Shown: in pieces, positions 28,430 through 37,732 of the stretch | Layout: every line of letters begins with the position of its first letter | How positions within the stretch are numbered: the first letter of the stretch is position 1 | Assembly: GCA_947501045.1 (NCBI GenBank) | Contig: CANMUI010000004.1 | Span: forward strand, 1 to 64,000 | Direction: 5' to 3' | Source: an uncultured Psychrobacter sp. | GTDB lineage: Bacteria; Pseudomonadota; Gammaproteobacteria; Pseudomonadales; Moraxellaceae | Length of the DNA: 64,000 nucleotides | Program-made: the position numbers and the translations under genes | Notes under the pieces: generated by a model | Told to the model about the DNA's origin: nothing | Database searches by the model: none | The model's input: the letters and a program-made list of their open reading frames with translations, nothing else

Positions 28430-28694
28430 GGGCGTGTTGAACATTCGACCATGGCACTGACAGAGACTATTTTTTAGGCGATTCAAAGGTAAAACTATCT
28501 AGCTTAGTCATTCTAAGAGGATAGTTTTATCAAAGAAGCGGCAAAAAAGAGTCCTGTCCCTGTGGGCTGATGCTAAAATGATCCCATACGGTGTTGCAAA
28601 TCTAGCTAAGGCACCTGCATTATCTTCAATTTGTGCCTAGTCTGGAACCATTTTAGCGATCAGCAGTGCCTATTTGTGAATATTCAACACGCCC
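28430..28694. mobile_element. MITE-like element with inverted termini
   Basis: GGGCGTGTTGAACATTC at the left matches GAATATTCAACACGCCC at the right as inverted repeats (16 of 17), flanked on both sides by TA, a likely target duplication. The 265-bp interior has no gene but two hairpins: one at 28491-28529 and one joining 28566-28580 to 28649-28664. The TA target and TIR fit the IS5/IS630 groups, so it was probably moved by such a transposase in trans. The rest of this intergenic region is the repeat at 28733. Confidence 0.85.
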
Positions 28695-28732
28695 TAGTTA
28701 GTTGAAAATAAAACTGTTATATGCATTTAATT

Positions 28733-28825
28733 ATGCTACTGGTATAAATTTTCCTTGCTGGCTGTTTACATGAATTTCTTTCGATGCTACGCAACCTATG
28801 TTTTAAAAAAAGCATTCCAGCAGCA
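28733..28825. repeat. REP-like inverted repeat, copy 1
   Basis: TGCTACTGGTATAAATTTT on the left and AAAAAAAGCATTCCAGCAGC on the right form imperfect arms around about 50 bases. The left arm is identical over about 19 bases to the reverse complement of part of the element at 48196-48269, so it is a dispersed family. Confidence 0.6.
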
Positions 28826-28896
28826 CTATATTCTTTTTAGATTGCATCGACTGCAGCACGGTTTAGGAAAAAAGAGGCTATTACTGATCGATTAAT

Positions 28897-30078
28897 TCAC
28901 TCTTTTTCCGTTTCTTTTGGTGCTTTTTGGTTAATGTCTTGGTCTATGCAGGTAATGCTGCTTAAGCAGTCCTTATTATCATAAGAGTCCCAAGGAGATG
29001 GTATTGCCAACGCTTCTTTTAATTGATAGTAAGGAGTTTTTGATTCGTCTCTATTGTTTTTATTGCCGTTCTCGTTCTCATTATTCTCTGTTTTAGGCAT
29101 TGGGTACTGTTGCTGGCGCTCACGATCAGACATCCTCATAAACTCTAGAAAAACTCGTGCGTTCTCTGCCAGCCTGCTGTTCTGGCGTTTAAGCAGTTGT
29201 CTTAGCAGCAGACTGTATTCTGGTTCAAGAAAATTATGAAAAGCATCATCTGTCCACTGCGTATTTTCAGAACCAAAAAACAATGAAAAACGATACCTAT
29301 TAAATAAGCGCTCAGCGTCTTTAATAAAATAACTGTCGGGATACTGTTTTATATATTCTTCCCAAAATACAGCCCGTTTAATCAATGGGTAATATGAGAT
29401 AGCAATTGCTGCATCGTTCCAAAAAATATCTTGATTGTCCTTTGCCATACGCTGAATAAATACAGCTTGATCTTTTGGCAGATAAGGAGTGAATAGATCC
29501 GCCATGGCTTGCAAATCATGATGAAAGGCATATATACCTTCACCTAGATATATTACACTCACATCCGCTTTACTTCTTACCAAACTAATAAGGTAAAGTA
29601 TTCGAGGGTTTACCAGCCTCAGTTGGGGCACAGTTATCGTTTTACCTTGTTCAATGGTACTCATGACGTCATAAAACGCCTCATCATTCCAATCACTATG
29701 CGATCCCAAAAAACGTCTGTACATCGCTTGATAGTCTGCCAACCACTGCAGTATCTGAGCATTGTCCGCCGTTGGTAAACAAGCTTTTAGCTGGTGCTGA
29801 ATGTCATGAATATTTTTAATCTCACTTTTATTACCTACGGCATTGATAGTAGCCGTCAACTTGGAACAAACCAGCTGGTCTTTTAGTTTCTTCTCAGACA
29901 TATCCACGAGTGCAGTAGTCAACTGCCTTGGGTTTTTTGCATCTTTTAAGGACTGAGTGCTTGAAGGCTCTTCGGTTTGCTTGGACTGTGAGGGAGTAGG
30001 GTGATCTGACGGCGGCTGGCAAGCGCTTAGCACCAATAATGCGCTAGTCATCATAAGTGCTAAGGAGGTTTTGGGCAT
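28897..30078 (-). CDS. Hypothetical lipoprotein
   Basis: 393-residue exported protein with lipobox LSAC (C20) and a Ser/Thr/Pro/Gln-rich linker to about residue 60. The body is mostly helical, with aromatic-rich segments (AFYDVMSTIEQGK, NRYRFSLFFGSENTQW), and a low-complexity NENENGNKNN stretch near residue 340. Family unrecognised; no catalytic motif. It lies head-to-tail with dctP (30202) but behind a separate hairpin. Location suggests an outer-membrane or periplasmic role. Confidence 0.7.
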   Translation of the reverse strand: MPKTSLALMMTSALLVLSACQPPSDHPTPSQSKQTEEPSSTQSLKDAKNPRQLTTALVDMSEKKLKDQLVCSKLTATINAVGNKSEIKNIHDIQHQLKACLPTADNAQILQWLADYQAMYRRFLGSHSDWNDEAFYDVMSTIEQGKTITVPQLRLVNPRILYLISLVRSKADVSVIYLGEGIYAFHHDLQAMADLFTPYLPKDQAVFIQRMAKDNQDIFWNDAAIAISYYPLIKRAVFWEEYIKQYPDSYFIKDAERLFNRYRFSLFFGSENTQWTDDAFHNFLEPEYSLLLRQLLKRQNSRLAENARVFLEFMRMSDRERQQQYPMPKTENNENENGNKNNRDESKTPYYQLKEALAIPSPWDSYDNKDCLSSITCIDQDINQKAPKETEKE

Positions 30079-30122
30079 AGTTATTATTTATTACCTCTAT
30101 AAGTACAATAGTAAGTGCAATT

Positions 30123-30156
30123 AAAAAAGCTATGCTAAATAATTTTACCTAGCATA
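30123..30156 (-). terminator. Terminator of dctP
   Basis: On the minus strand TATGCTA pairs with TAGCATA around a 12-base loop, followed by GC and a run of six T. It lies about 45 bp after the dctP stop. Confidence 0.75.
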
Positions 30157-30160
30157 TCTC

Positions 30161-30190
30161 CAAAAGCAAAAGCAAAAGCAAAAGCAAAAG
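30161..30190. repeat. Hexanucleotide tandem repeat (CAAAAG)x5
   Basis: Five perfect copies of CAAAAG in the short untranslated stretch between the dctP stop codon and its terminator. Confidence 0.95.
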
Positions 30191-30201
30191 TTATTGTATT
30201 G

Positions 30202-31275
30202 TCACTGGTTTGCACAAAGCTCACTGGCTTCTTGCGCTTTAGCATAAATGGCTCTGGCATCGGCACCAGTGTCATCCACAGAGCTAAGATATTTATCAAC
30301 CCCTGCTTGCAAGGGTTTTTCCCAAAGTGGGTCACTAAAAGGGTCTGGAATATCGACTATCTCATCGCCAGCATCAATGGCTTCTTGCAGCGCGGCTTGA
30401 TAGTATTCATCTTGCACTCTACCAGCGAGCGAAGACAGCGCCATACCTGAATTATCATCTATGACTTTTTTTAGATCATCAGGCAGACTTTCATAGGTGT
30501 CCTTATTCATGGTTAGGAGCAGTCCTGATGAATAAAAAGGTAGATTAGTATGCTTTTTGGCAACTTCATTGATCTTAAAAGCTTTGAATGGATCCCAAGG
30601 GAAGCTGACCCCATCGACGACCCCGCGCTGAATAGAGGTATAAATATCAGGCGCTGGTAATCCTACGGGCGAGGCGCCCATGCTTTCAAGTAAGTCTCCA
30701 GCGACAGCAGAGGGCCGACGGATTCTCATGCCCTTTAAATCATCAGGCGTGGTAATCAGTTTATCCTTGGTGTGGATAGAGGCAGGCCCGGTGCCAAACA
30801 CCCCCAACAGATGAGAGTCTTGGTACTCATCAGCAATAGTGCCATTATCATAAAGCGTTTGAATCATACAGCTCATCTGCACAGCAGAGTTTGATAATCC
30901 TGGCAACTCTGCAATTTGTGATAATGGAAAACGTCCAGCGCTATAACCATGAGCTTGCGATCCAATATCAACAGTCCCTTTAACCGCAGCATCGTAGGTA
31001 ACATCAGCTTTACTTAACTGCGCTGAGGGATATATTTCTATATCTAGTCGTCCCTGTGATTCTTCTTCGATTTTTGTGGCCCAAGGCTCAAATACATCCA
31101 CATGCATAAAAGAGTTTGCCGGCCAAAAATGAGATAGTCGTAATACTTTAGTTTCAACATCCCCTTCTTGGTTTGCAGATTGTGACCCTTCTTGATTGTT
31201 ACTACATCCTGTAATAGCAAGCGCAGCAGCTACTGATAAAGCTAGTGGAGAAAAAAATTGTTTAAAAGTTGACAT
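30202..31275 (-). CDS. dctP: TRAP transporter solute-binding protein (DctP family), lipoprotein
   Basis: Periplasmic binding protein of a TRAP transporter, with lipobox ITGC (C24) in place of a cleaved signal. 357 residues with the family's pattern: LRLSHFWPANSFMHVDVFEPWA, YPSAQLSKADVTYDAAVKGTVDIG and MRIRRPSAVAGDLLESMGASPVG, followed by YTSIQRGVVDGVSFPWDPF (shown in pieces here). The QM permease genes are not beside it. It is divergent from an aromatic-type monooxygenase (31663), so it may supply that pathway. AGAAGGAACTGGT precedes the ATG. Confidence 0.92.
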   Translation of the reverse strand: MSTFKQFFSPLALSVAAALAITGCSNNQEGSQSANQEGDVETKVLRLSHFWPANSFMHVDVFEPWATKIEEESQGRLDIEIYPSAQLSKADVTYDAAVKGTVDIGSQAHGYSAGRFPLSQIAELPGLSNSAVQMSCMIQTLYDNGTIADEYQDSHLLGVFGTGPASIHTKDKLITTPDDLKGMRIRRPSAVAGDLLESMGASPVGLPAPDIYTSIQRGVVDGVSFPWDPFKAFKINEVAKKHTNLPFYSSGLLLTMNKDTYESLPDDLKKVIDDNSGMALSSLAGRVQDEYYQAALQEAIDAGDEIVDIPDPFSDPLWEKPLQAGVDKYLSSVDDTGADARAIYAKAQEASELCANQ

Positions 31276-31662
31276 ACCAGTTCCTTCTGTTATGAATAAT
31301 ATTTAATACGCTTTGATTCCGTTTTTCTCAAATAATTAGTAATGATTTCAATCATTATAAAACTAGCTTTGTAACCTATTTTTTATGAACACTTTTGATA
31401 AATATTTCTTACTAATGTTTTTCGATTATCCATCAAATCAGTCTAGCTTGCAACCCATATAGTTTGCTGATATGCTCATATTAATCTTTAGTATGCAAAC
31501 TATATCTATTGAAAATTCGAGACTTTTTATATGGTTTGTATAGCAATCATAAGATTATTAATAATGGCTAGTCATTAATTGCTAGCTGTTTTTTAATCAC
31601 TTTAATAACTCAGTTACGCTGACAACATTGGATGTTGCAACTTAAGAAAAGGGATTTTCTTT
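31276..31662. other. AT-rich divergent intergenic region
   Basis: Separates dctP and the monooxygenase gene and presumably holds both promoters and any regulator site. I see no regulator gene and no operator I can name. AAAAGGGATTTTC ahead of 31663 is the ribosome binding site. Confidence 0.45.
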
Positions 31663-33315
31663 ATGAGTTCACAAGATGTATTCACTCCGCATGACAACCC
31701 TGTCTACGATTATGTCCAATCAAAAGAACAAAAGTCTAGGCACGCGCAAACTCACGATGTAGTGATTGTAGGGGCAGGTCCTATGGGACTAGCTATGGCC
31801 TTGGACTGTGCCAATCGCGGTATTCACTGTGTCATTCTTGACGATAATAATACGGTTAGCGTAGGTTCTAGGGCCCTGTGCTTTAGTAAACGTTCACTTG
31901 AGATTATGAATCGGCTTGGCGTTGCTGATCGAATCTTAGATAAAGGTGTTAAGTGGCAAGTTGGCAAGAACTACTTCAAAGAAGAGCTTTGTTATGAGTT
32001 CAATCTGCTGCCAGAAGAGGGGCATCAAATGCCTGCTATGGTAAATATTCAACAGTATTATGTTGAGGAGTTTATGGTAGATGCCTGTAACGAGTCTGAA
32101 TTTGTAGATTTGCGCTGGAAGCACCGTGTCGAGCATGTAGAGCAGCACGAAGACCATGTCACCTTAACGGTCACCACGCCAGATGGCGAATTTAAGACCA
32201 ACGCTAAATGGTTAATCGCCTGTGATGGCGCCAGTAGCAGTATGCGTGGGCACGTAAATGCTCAATTTGATGGCCGAGTGTTTGATGATCAGTTTTTGAT
32301 TGCTGATATCATTATGAAAAACGAGTTTCCTAAAGAGCGTTGGTTTTGGTTTGACCCGCCCTTTCATCCTGGTCAGTCCGTCTTATTACATAAAGCCCCT
32401 CATGATATGTGGCGTATTGATTTCCAGCTCGGTAGTGACGCTGATACTGAGTACTGGAAAAATCCTGAGAATGTGAGACCTCTGCTAAAGTCTATGCTGG
32501 GTGAGGACATTGAATTTACGTTTGAGTGGCTCTCTGTTTATCGTTTTGCTTGCCGGCGTATGGAGAAGTTTTGTCATAATCGTATTATTTTTGCAGGTGA
32601 TTCGGCCCATCAGGTGTCACCGTTTGGTGCTCGCGGTGCCAACACAGGTCTGCAAGATATAGATAATTTAGGTTGGAAATTACAGCTGGTATTACAAGGT
32701 AAGGCTCCTGAGAGCTTAGTAAATAGCTATGATGATGAGCGTATCTTCGCCGCTGATATCAATATCATGAATTCTACTCGCTCTACTGACTTTTTAACCC
32801 CTAAGTCAAAGACCAGTAAGATTATGAGAGATGCGGTACTATCCTTAGCGGGAGATTATGAGTTCGCTAGACCTTTGGTGAACAGCGGTCGACTATCTGT
32901 GCATACCAACTATGAGCAATCTATCCTGAATACGGACGACGACGGCAGTTTTGTAGGCGACAATTCGCACCTTACCGCGCCTGGCGCTTTATGCCCTGAT
33001 GCCGAAATTAAGAGAGATGGCAAACCTGCATGGCTACTTGAACAATTAGGTCAAGACTTTGTAGCCCTTATATTTGCAAATGATACGGACTCTGATAAAT
33101 ACCACAGTCCTTTGAATGTCGATGGTATTGTAGTCAAACCTTTAGTCATTAATAGAGATATTAAAGATGAGAAAGGTTATTTAAAGCAAAGGTTTGATGA
33201 TCAGGAGGGGTCTGTTTATCTGATCCGTCCAGATCAACATATCGCTGGTCGCTGGCGCGAGTACAATAAAGAGGTGTTAAGTAAAGCGGTTAAACGGGCT
33301 ACTGCAAACGTGTAG
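31663..33315 (+). CDS. FAD-dependent monooxygenase, aromatic hydroxylase type (MhpA-like)
   Basis: Class A flavoprotein hydroxylase of 550 residues. FAD motif VIVGAGPMGLAMALDCANRG (35-54), the conserved IACDGASSSMRGHV region near residue 185, and the second FAD site IIFAGDSAHQVSPFGARGAN near residue 310 are plain. The C-terminal part from about residue 430 has the thioredoxin-like fold of the phenol-hydroxylase group. Paired with DUF2783 and an MBL-fold gene in one operon (15 and 120 bp gaps). Likely hydroxylates an aromatic or heteroaromatic acid; the exact substrate cannot be told. Confidence 0.9.
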   Translation: MSSQDVFTPHDNPVYDYVQSKEQKSRHAQTHDVVIVGAGPMGLAMALDCANRGIHCVILDDNNTVSVGSRALCFSKRSLEIMNRLGVADRILDKGVKWQVGKNYFKEELCYEFNLLPEEGHQMPAMVNIQQYYVEEFMVDACNESEFVDLRWKHRVEHVEQHEDHVTLTVTTPDGEFKTNAKWLIACDGASSSMRGHVNAQFDGRVFDDQFLIADIIMKNEFPKERWFWFDPPFHPGQSVLLHKAPHDMWRIDFQLGSDADTEYWKNPENVRPLLKSMLGEDIEFTFEWLSVYRFACRRMEKFCHNRIIFAGDSAHQVSPFGARGANTGLQDIDNLGWKLQLVLQGKAPESLVNSYDDERIFAADINIMNSTRSTDFLTPKSKTSKIMRDAVLSLAGDYEFARPLVNSGRLSVHTNYEQSILNTDDDGSFVGDNSHLTAPGALCPDAEIKRDGKPAWLLEQLGQDFVALIFANDTDSDKYHSPLNVDGIVVKPLVINRDIKDEKGYLKQRFDDQEGSVYLIRPDQHIAGRWREYNKEVLSKAVKRATANV

Positions 33316-33330
33316 AAAAAGGATATAAGA

Positions 33331-33558
33331 ATGCCAACAGATACCTATAGTAAACTTAACTTGTCACCTAATATAGACGATCCAGACACCTTTTATGCTG
33401 AGCTTATAAATATGCAGGTGGGTTTATCTGAAGAAGAAGCTCAAAGTGCCCTCAGTAAATTATTACTCATCCTTGCCAATCAAATTGGTGATGATGAGGT
33501 TTTATTAGAAGCTATTGAAACCGCTAGAGAGCATACGTTAGATCAAAAACAGTCTTAG
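33331..33558 (+). CDS. DUF2783 domain protein
   Basis: 75-residue helical protein beginning TDTYSKLNLSPNIDDPDTFY, matching the small DUF2783 family that typically sits right behind FAD monooxygenases. It starts 15 bp after the monooxygenase stop with AAGGATATAAGA ahead, so it is in the same operon. Probably an accessory or assembly factor; role unknown. Confidence 0.88.
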   Translation: MPTDTYSKLNLSPNIDDPDTFYAELINMQVGLSEEEAQSALSKLLLILANQIGDDEVLLEAIETAREHTLDQKQS

Positions 33559-33677
33559 ACTAAAATACAAGCGTGTACTTCGTCACTCAGAGTTAGTAAA
33601 ACTAAATTGCTGATTTTGAGTATTTTATTTAAATATATTTATAAATCATGCATCATCAATAACTAAGGATAACTATT

Positions 33678-34640
33678 ATGAGTAAGATACCATTTGCATC
33701 ATCAGCTGATTTGGGTGAAAAAACCGAAACGCTTGAAGTCCTAGCAGAAGGCGTTTATGCTTTGACCGCTGAGGGCGACCCAAACATTGGTGCTATCGAA
33801 GCTGAAGATTTCATCATTGCCTTTGAGGCACGTGCCACCCCAGTCGCGGCTAAAGAGTGGTTGGATAAACTACGTGAACACACGCAAAAACCAATTAGAT
33901 ATCTTGTGTTGTCACATTATCATGCGGTTCGTGTGTTAGGTGCCTCTGCTTTTGATGCTGAATCTATTATTGCTCATGAGCAAACGAAAAAGCTGATCGA
34001 TGAGCGCGGTAAGCAGGACTGGGACAGCGAATTCGGTCGTATGCCGCGCTTATTTAAAGAGCCTGAGAGTATTCCTGGTCTGACGCATCCTGATATTATA
34101 TTTAATGATCGCTTAGAGATTCCACTTGGCGGTGATCGCGGTAATTTGATATTGCAATATATGGGACGTGGTCATACCGCAGGCGATATCGTCGCTTGGC
34201 TACCTAAGCATAAGATTTTATTTACCGGCGATCTAGTTGAAGCTCAAGCAGCTTTATATACTGGTGATGCTTTTCATATGGACTGGGCCGCTGATACTTT
34301 AGATAATATTAAAGCTCTTGAGGCTGAGGTTTTGATTGGTGGTCGCGGCGCGGTAGTGCGCGGACGTGATGAAGTAGACGCTGCTATTGCTCAAACTCGC
34401 GGGTTTTTAGAGGGTATGATCGAAAAAGTAGGAGAGGTTCATAAGCGCGGCGGTACGGTAAAAGAAGCTTTTGAAGCCACTCATGCTCATCTAGAGCCTA
34501 AGTTTGGGGCATGGCCTATCTTTGAGCATTGCCTGCCTTTTGATGTACAGCGCCTGTGGGATGAGTTCGATGGTATTGATTGGCCGCGTATTTGGACCGA
34601 TGAGCGCGACCGCGAAGTTTGGGATAAGCTGCAAGACTAG
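33678..34640 (+). CDS. MBL-fold hydrolase with altered metal motif
   Basis: 320-residue metallo-beta-lactamase-fold protein. The first metal motif, normally HxHxDH, reads H80-Y-H82-A-V84-R85, losing the aspartate and third histidine; HTAGD (in YMGRGHTAGDIVAW) and TGDLVEAQA remain, and the last histidine site reads GGRGAVV, with arginine where histidine is common. It may thus bind one metal or be non-hydrolytic, or belong to a natural subgroup with this pattern. Third gene of the monooxygenase-DUF2783 operon, closed by a terminator at 34676; AAGGATAACTATT is its ribosome binding site. Confidence 0.85.
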   Translation: MSKIPFASSADLGEKTETLEVLAEGVYALTAEGDPNIGAIEAEDFIIAFEARATPVAAKEWLDKLREHTQKPIRYLVLSHYHAVRVLGASAFDAESIIAHEQTKKLIDERGKQDWDSEFGRMPRLFKEPESIPGLTHPDIIFNDRLEIPLGGDRGNLILQYMGRGHTAGDIVAWLPKHKILFTGDLVEAQAALYTGDAFHMDWAADTLDNIKALEAEVLIGGRGAVVRGRDEVDAAIAQTRGFLEGMIEKVGEVHKRGGTVKEAFEATHAHLEPKFGAWPIFEHCLPFDVQRLWDEFDGIDWPRIWTDERDREVWDKLQD

Positions 34641-34675
34641 TTATCGCTAATAATTTAGCTTAATAGTCATCTACA

Positions 34676-34708
34676 AGCCCTTGAGATTGAGATCTCAGGG
34701 GCTTTTTT
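34676..34708 (+). terminator. Terminator after the MBL gene
   Basis: AAGCCCTTGAGA pairs with TCTCAGGGGCTT (one mismatch) around a 6-base loop, followed by TTTTT. It closes the operon 31663-34640. Confidence 0.9.
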
Positions 34709-34942
34709 AGTTTTCTGAAGATAGATTATTTTCGTTTTGATGTTTTCGTTTGTAAGTCTTAGTTGAATAAATGGCGTTGCTCCTTATAAAGGAGTTGGTT
34801 ATAAAATAACTGACTATTTGTATTGATGAAATCCCTTATTGTTTTTGTAAGATAACACTTTCAAAGCGATGGTTTAACAGTTAAAACAATAGTTTAATAA
34901 TAAATCTAACGAAATTATATTTAATTTTTGACAAGGCATATT

Positions 34943-36055
34943 ATGGCATATGATAACTTATTTGAACCCATCAAAATGGGCACTCAAACCCTAAAAAATC
35001 GCATCATTATGGCACCGCTCACGCGTTTACGTGCGGTAGAGCCAGGCGATATTCCAACAGTGCTGGCAGGTGAATATTACTCGCAGCGGGCAGCTGGTGC
35101 AGGCTTGGCTATTGCTGAAGCTACGCAAATCTCGTTTCAAGCTAAAGGCTATGCTGGCGCGCCTGGTATCCATACTAAGGATCAGACTACGGCTTGGAAA
35201 GTCATCGTTGATAACGTCCATGCCAAAGGCGGCAAAATCGTTGTTCAGCTTTGGCACACAGGGTTGGTGGCGCATGAGAGTCTACAACCTGATAGTAAGG
35301 CGCCAATCTCAGCCTCTGATGTCGATGTGGGCGTGCGCACCTCCTTACGCGATAGAGATAATCAAGTGATCCGAGTTGACGCTACTCCGCCGCGTCCAGC
35401 AACTGCTGATGAGATTAAGCAGGTAATCGCCGATTTTGCTCATGCAACTGAATGCGCAATGGAAGCAGGTTTTGATGGCGTAGAAGTACATGGCGCGCAT
35501 GGGTATCTATTGCATCAATTTTGGGCTGAGCATACCAACAAGCGTGATGATGAGTACGGCGGTAGCAAAGAGAACCGCGCGCGCCTAATACTAGAAGTCG
35601 TTGATGCATGTGTAAATACTTGGGATAAGGATCACGTTGGTATTCGTCTATCACCTCAAGGTACCTTTAATGGTGTAGAGGCAGGCTACGAGGAAGACGA
35701 TAATATCTGGCTAATTGAGCAGATTAATAAGCGCGATCTTATGTATTTACATCTATCTGAGCCTGACTGGGCAGGCGGTACCCCTTATAGTGATGAGTTT
35801 CGTCAGAAAATTCGCGATGCTTTTGACAATATGATCATTGCAGCAGGTGGTTATACCGCTGAAAAAGCGGAGAAAAACATCAAAGCGGGTTATATTGATG
35901 CGGTCGCTTTTGGCCGTGACTATATTGCCAATCCTGATCTGCCTGAGCGTATCCGTCAAGGCGCACCGCTTAATGATCAGCATCCAGAAACCTTTTATGG
36001 CGGCGGTGTGGAAGGTTATACCGACTATCCTTATTTAGAGCAAAAACAAGCTTAA
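34943..36055 (+). CDS. Old yellow enzyme family ene-reductase (NemA-like)
   Basis: FMN-dependent NAD(P)H reductase of activated alkenes, nitro-compounds and N-ethylmaleimide. The 370 residues show MAPLTRLRAVEPGDIPT, GKIVVQLWHTGLVAH, the EVHGAHGYLLHQFWAEHTNKR catalytic segment (in parts; substrate-binding histidine and tyrosine) and IAAGGYTAEKAEK. The start is the ATG at 34943 (MAYDNLFEP), not the TTG at 34928; AAGG is upstream. It is separated from the MBL gene by a terminator and 235 bp, so has its own promoter. It may detoxify electrophiles. Confidence 0.93.
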   Translation: MAYDNLFEPIKMGTQTLKNRIIMAPLTRLRAVEPGDIPTVLAGEYYSQRAAGAGLAIAEATQISFQAKGYAGAPGIHTKDQTTAWKVIVDNVHAKGGKIVVQLWHTGLVAHESLQPDSKAPISASDVDVGVRTSLRDRDNQVIRVDATPPRPATADEIKQVIADFAHATECAMEAGFDGVEVHGAHGYLLHQFWAEHTNKRDDEYGGSKENRARLILEVVDACVNTWDKDHVGIRLSPQGTFNGVEAGYEEDDNIWLIEQINKRDLMYLHLSEPDWAGGTPYSDEFRQKIRDAFDNMIIAAGGYTAEKAEKNIKAGYIDAVAFGRDYIANPDLPERIRQGAPLNDQHPETFYGGGVEGYTDYPYLEQKQA

Positions 36056-36094
36056 ATAAGAAAGCAGAGTGATAAAAATTTAGTTTTTAAAACT

Positions 36095-36127
36095 AGCCCC
36101 GATAGCGTAATGCGATCGGGGCTTTTG
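36095..36127. terminator. Terminator of the ene-reductase gene
   Basis: AGCCCCGAT pairs with ATCGGGGCT around an 11-base loop, followed by TTTT on the plus strand. On the minus strand the convergent YhiN gene also reads into it. Confidence 0.9.
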
Positions 36128-36152
36128 TTGTGCGTTGGATTAAAACCTCTTT

Positions 36153-37421
36153 TTAAACCACTTCCCCGCAAACAAAACCGCTCGCCCACGCCCACTGAAA
36201 ATTATAACCGCCAAGCCAGCCTGTCACATCGAGCACCTCGCCAATAAAATATAGTCCCTGTTGCAATTTACTTTGCATGGTTTTCGATGATACCTCATCA
36301 GTCTTTATACCGCCGCGGGTGACCTCAGCGGTGCGATAGCCTTCGGTGCCGGAAGGTTTAAGCTGCCAGCCGTTAATAGTTTGTCCAATCTGTGTCAAAC
36401 GCTCATCTTTTATATTCGCCAGCTCCGTGTCCTTAACATCTTCCCAAAGCATGGTCTGTAGCGTAGCGAGCAGCTTTTTGGGCAAAGCGTTATTGGTATT
36501 CTCTGTGAGCACGGTACGAATCAGTTGTTTAGGATGCATCTTTTTATGCGTAAGCAGCAGCTCAGTGATATCCGTTTCGGGCAAGAGATTAATCTCAATG
36601 GTTTCGCCTATATGCCAATAATTAGACAGCTGAAGCATGGCAGGACCAGATAGGCCGCGATGGGTGAATAGTAGCGGCAACTTAAACGAGGTGCGCGTAT
36701 TGCTAGCAACGACCGGCAAGCTAATACCCGCCAAGGCTTTTAGTAATTCCCCGGTTTTATCAGTAAAGGTGAAAGGAACTAGGCTTGGATCAGTAGGGGT
36801 AAGCGTATGTCCAAACTGTTGCGCCAGCTCATAACCAAGACCGCTTGCACCCATAGTGGGAATGGATAAGCCGCCAGTGGCAACGACCAAGGATGCACAA
36901 CTATAAAGGGTCGGCGCGGTCTTTATAGCACTGTCTAGCTCTTTCTTACCCAGCTTTTTAGTAGTGGCTACTTTAAAGCGTTTATGCTCGTCGCCTTCAT
37001 TAATCGTCACGTTATCGATTTGCGTATTGATCCGTACTTGCACCCCGACAGCTGCGCATTCATCGAGTAGCATAGCGACGATATCTTTGGCAGAGTCATC
37101 ACAAAATAGCTGGCCGTGCTCGCGTTCATGATAGGCAATCTTGTGTTTTTCTACCATGGCGATAAATTCCCAACTGGGATAACGGCTCAGCGCTGATTTA
37201 CAAAAGTGCTGATTATCACCAATGAAATGCTCAGGCTCCACGAAGTAATTGGTAAAGTTGCAGCGTCCGCCACCTGACATAAGGATCTTTTTGCCAACTT
37301 TATTGGCATGGTCGAGCACCAATACGCGCCGACCACGGCGACCTGCGGTCAGTGCACAATACAGTCCTGACGCGCCTGCACCGATAATGATGACATCATA
37401 GTGAGTAGCATTGTTGTCCAT
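36153..37421 (-). CDS. NAD(P)/FAD-dependent oxidoreductase, HI0933/YhiN family
   Basis: Flavoprotein of 422 residues with the FAD motif VIIIGAGASGLYCALTAGRRG near the N-terminus, KKILMSGGGRCNFTNY, LVVATGGLSIPTMGASGLGY and GWLGGYNFQWAWASGFVCG at the end, all typical of the HI0933 (YhiN) family, whose reaction is not established. The ORF could begin at 37493, but 37421 (MDNNATHYD) is chosen because family members start just before the FAD strand; a CGGATATCTC sequence precedes it. The gene stands alone. Confidence 0.92.
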   Translation of the reverse strand: MDNNATHYDVIIIGAGASGLYCALTAGRRGRRVLVLDHANKVGKKILMSGGGRCNFTNYFVEPEHFIGDNQHFCKSALSRYPSWEFIAMVEKHKIAYHEREHGQLFCDDSAKDIVAMLLDECAAVGVQVRINTQIDNVTINEGDEHKRFKVATTKKLGKKELDSAIKTAPTLYSCASLVVATGGLSIPTMGASGLGYELAQQFGHTLTPTDPSLVPFTFTDKTGELLKALAGISLPVVASNTRTSFKLPLLFTHRGLSGPAMLQLSNYWHIGETIEINLLPETDITELLLTHKKMHPKQLIRTVLTENTNNALPKKLLATLQTMLWEDVKDTELANIKDERLTQIGQTINGWQLKPSGTEGYRTAEVTRGGIKTDEVSSKTMQSKLQQGLYFIGEVLDVTGWLGGYNFQWAWASGFVCGEVV

Positions 37422-37732
37422 GAGATATCCGGTTATAAGGGGTGGCTTATTATAAAAGATATTACCAATAAAAGGGCTGATAGCAGCGCTCATTCATAAG
37501 ATATAAGGGGTTTTTATGCTTATCAATAGCCGCTACCTCTTAAGTATACAAGTGTGCAGCGAAATTGTTGTCATTGATGGTTGATGTCTTGCATCGGTAA
37601 GGCTTATTTGTCAAACTAGATAAGCGTCATGCATTATGGAAGATAACTCTTGAACCGTTATAAGTTCTTATTATTGATAAATATCATTGAAGATAATTTA
37701 TATCGGTCATAATAACTAAAAAGGAAGCTCTC

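Noticed and set aside
28430..28694. Possible CRISPR or transposase remnant
   Set aside because: No repeated spacer structure and no coding sequence; inverted ends and TA flanks fit a MITE better.
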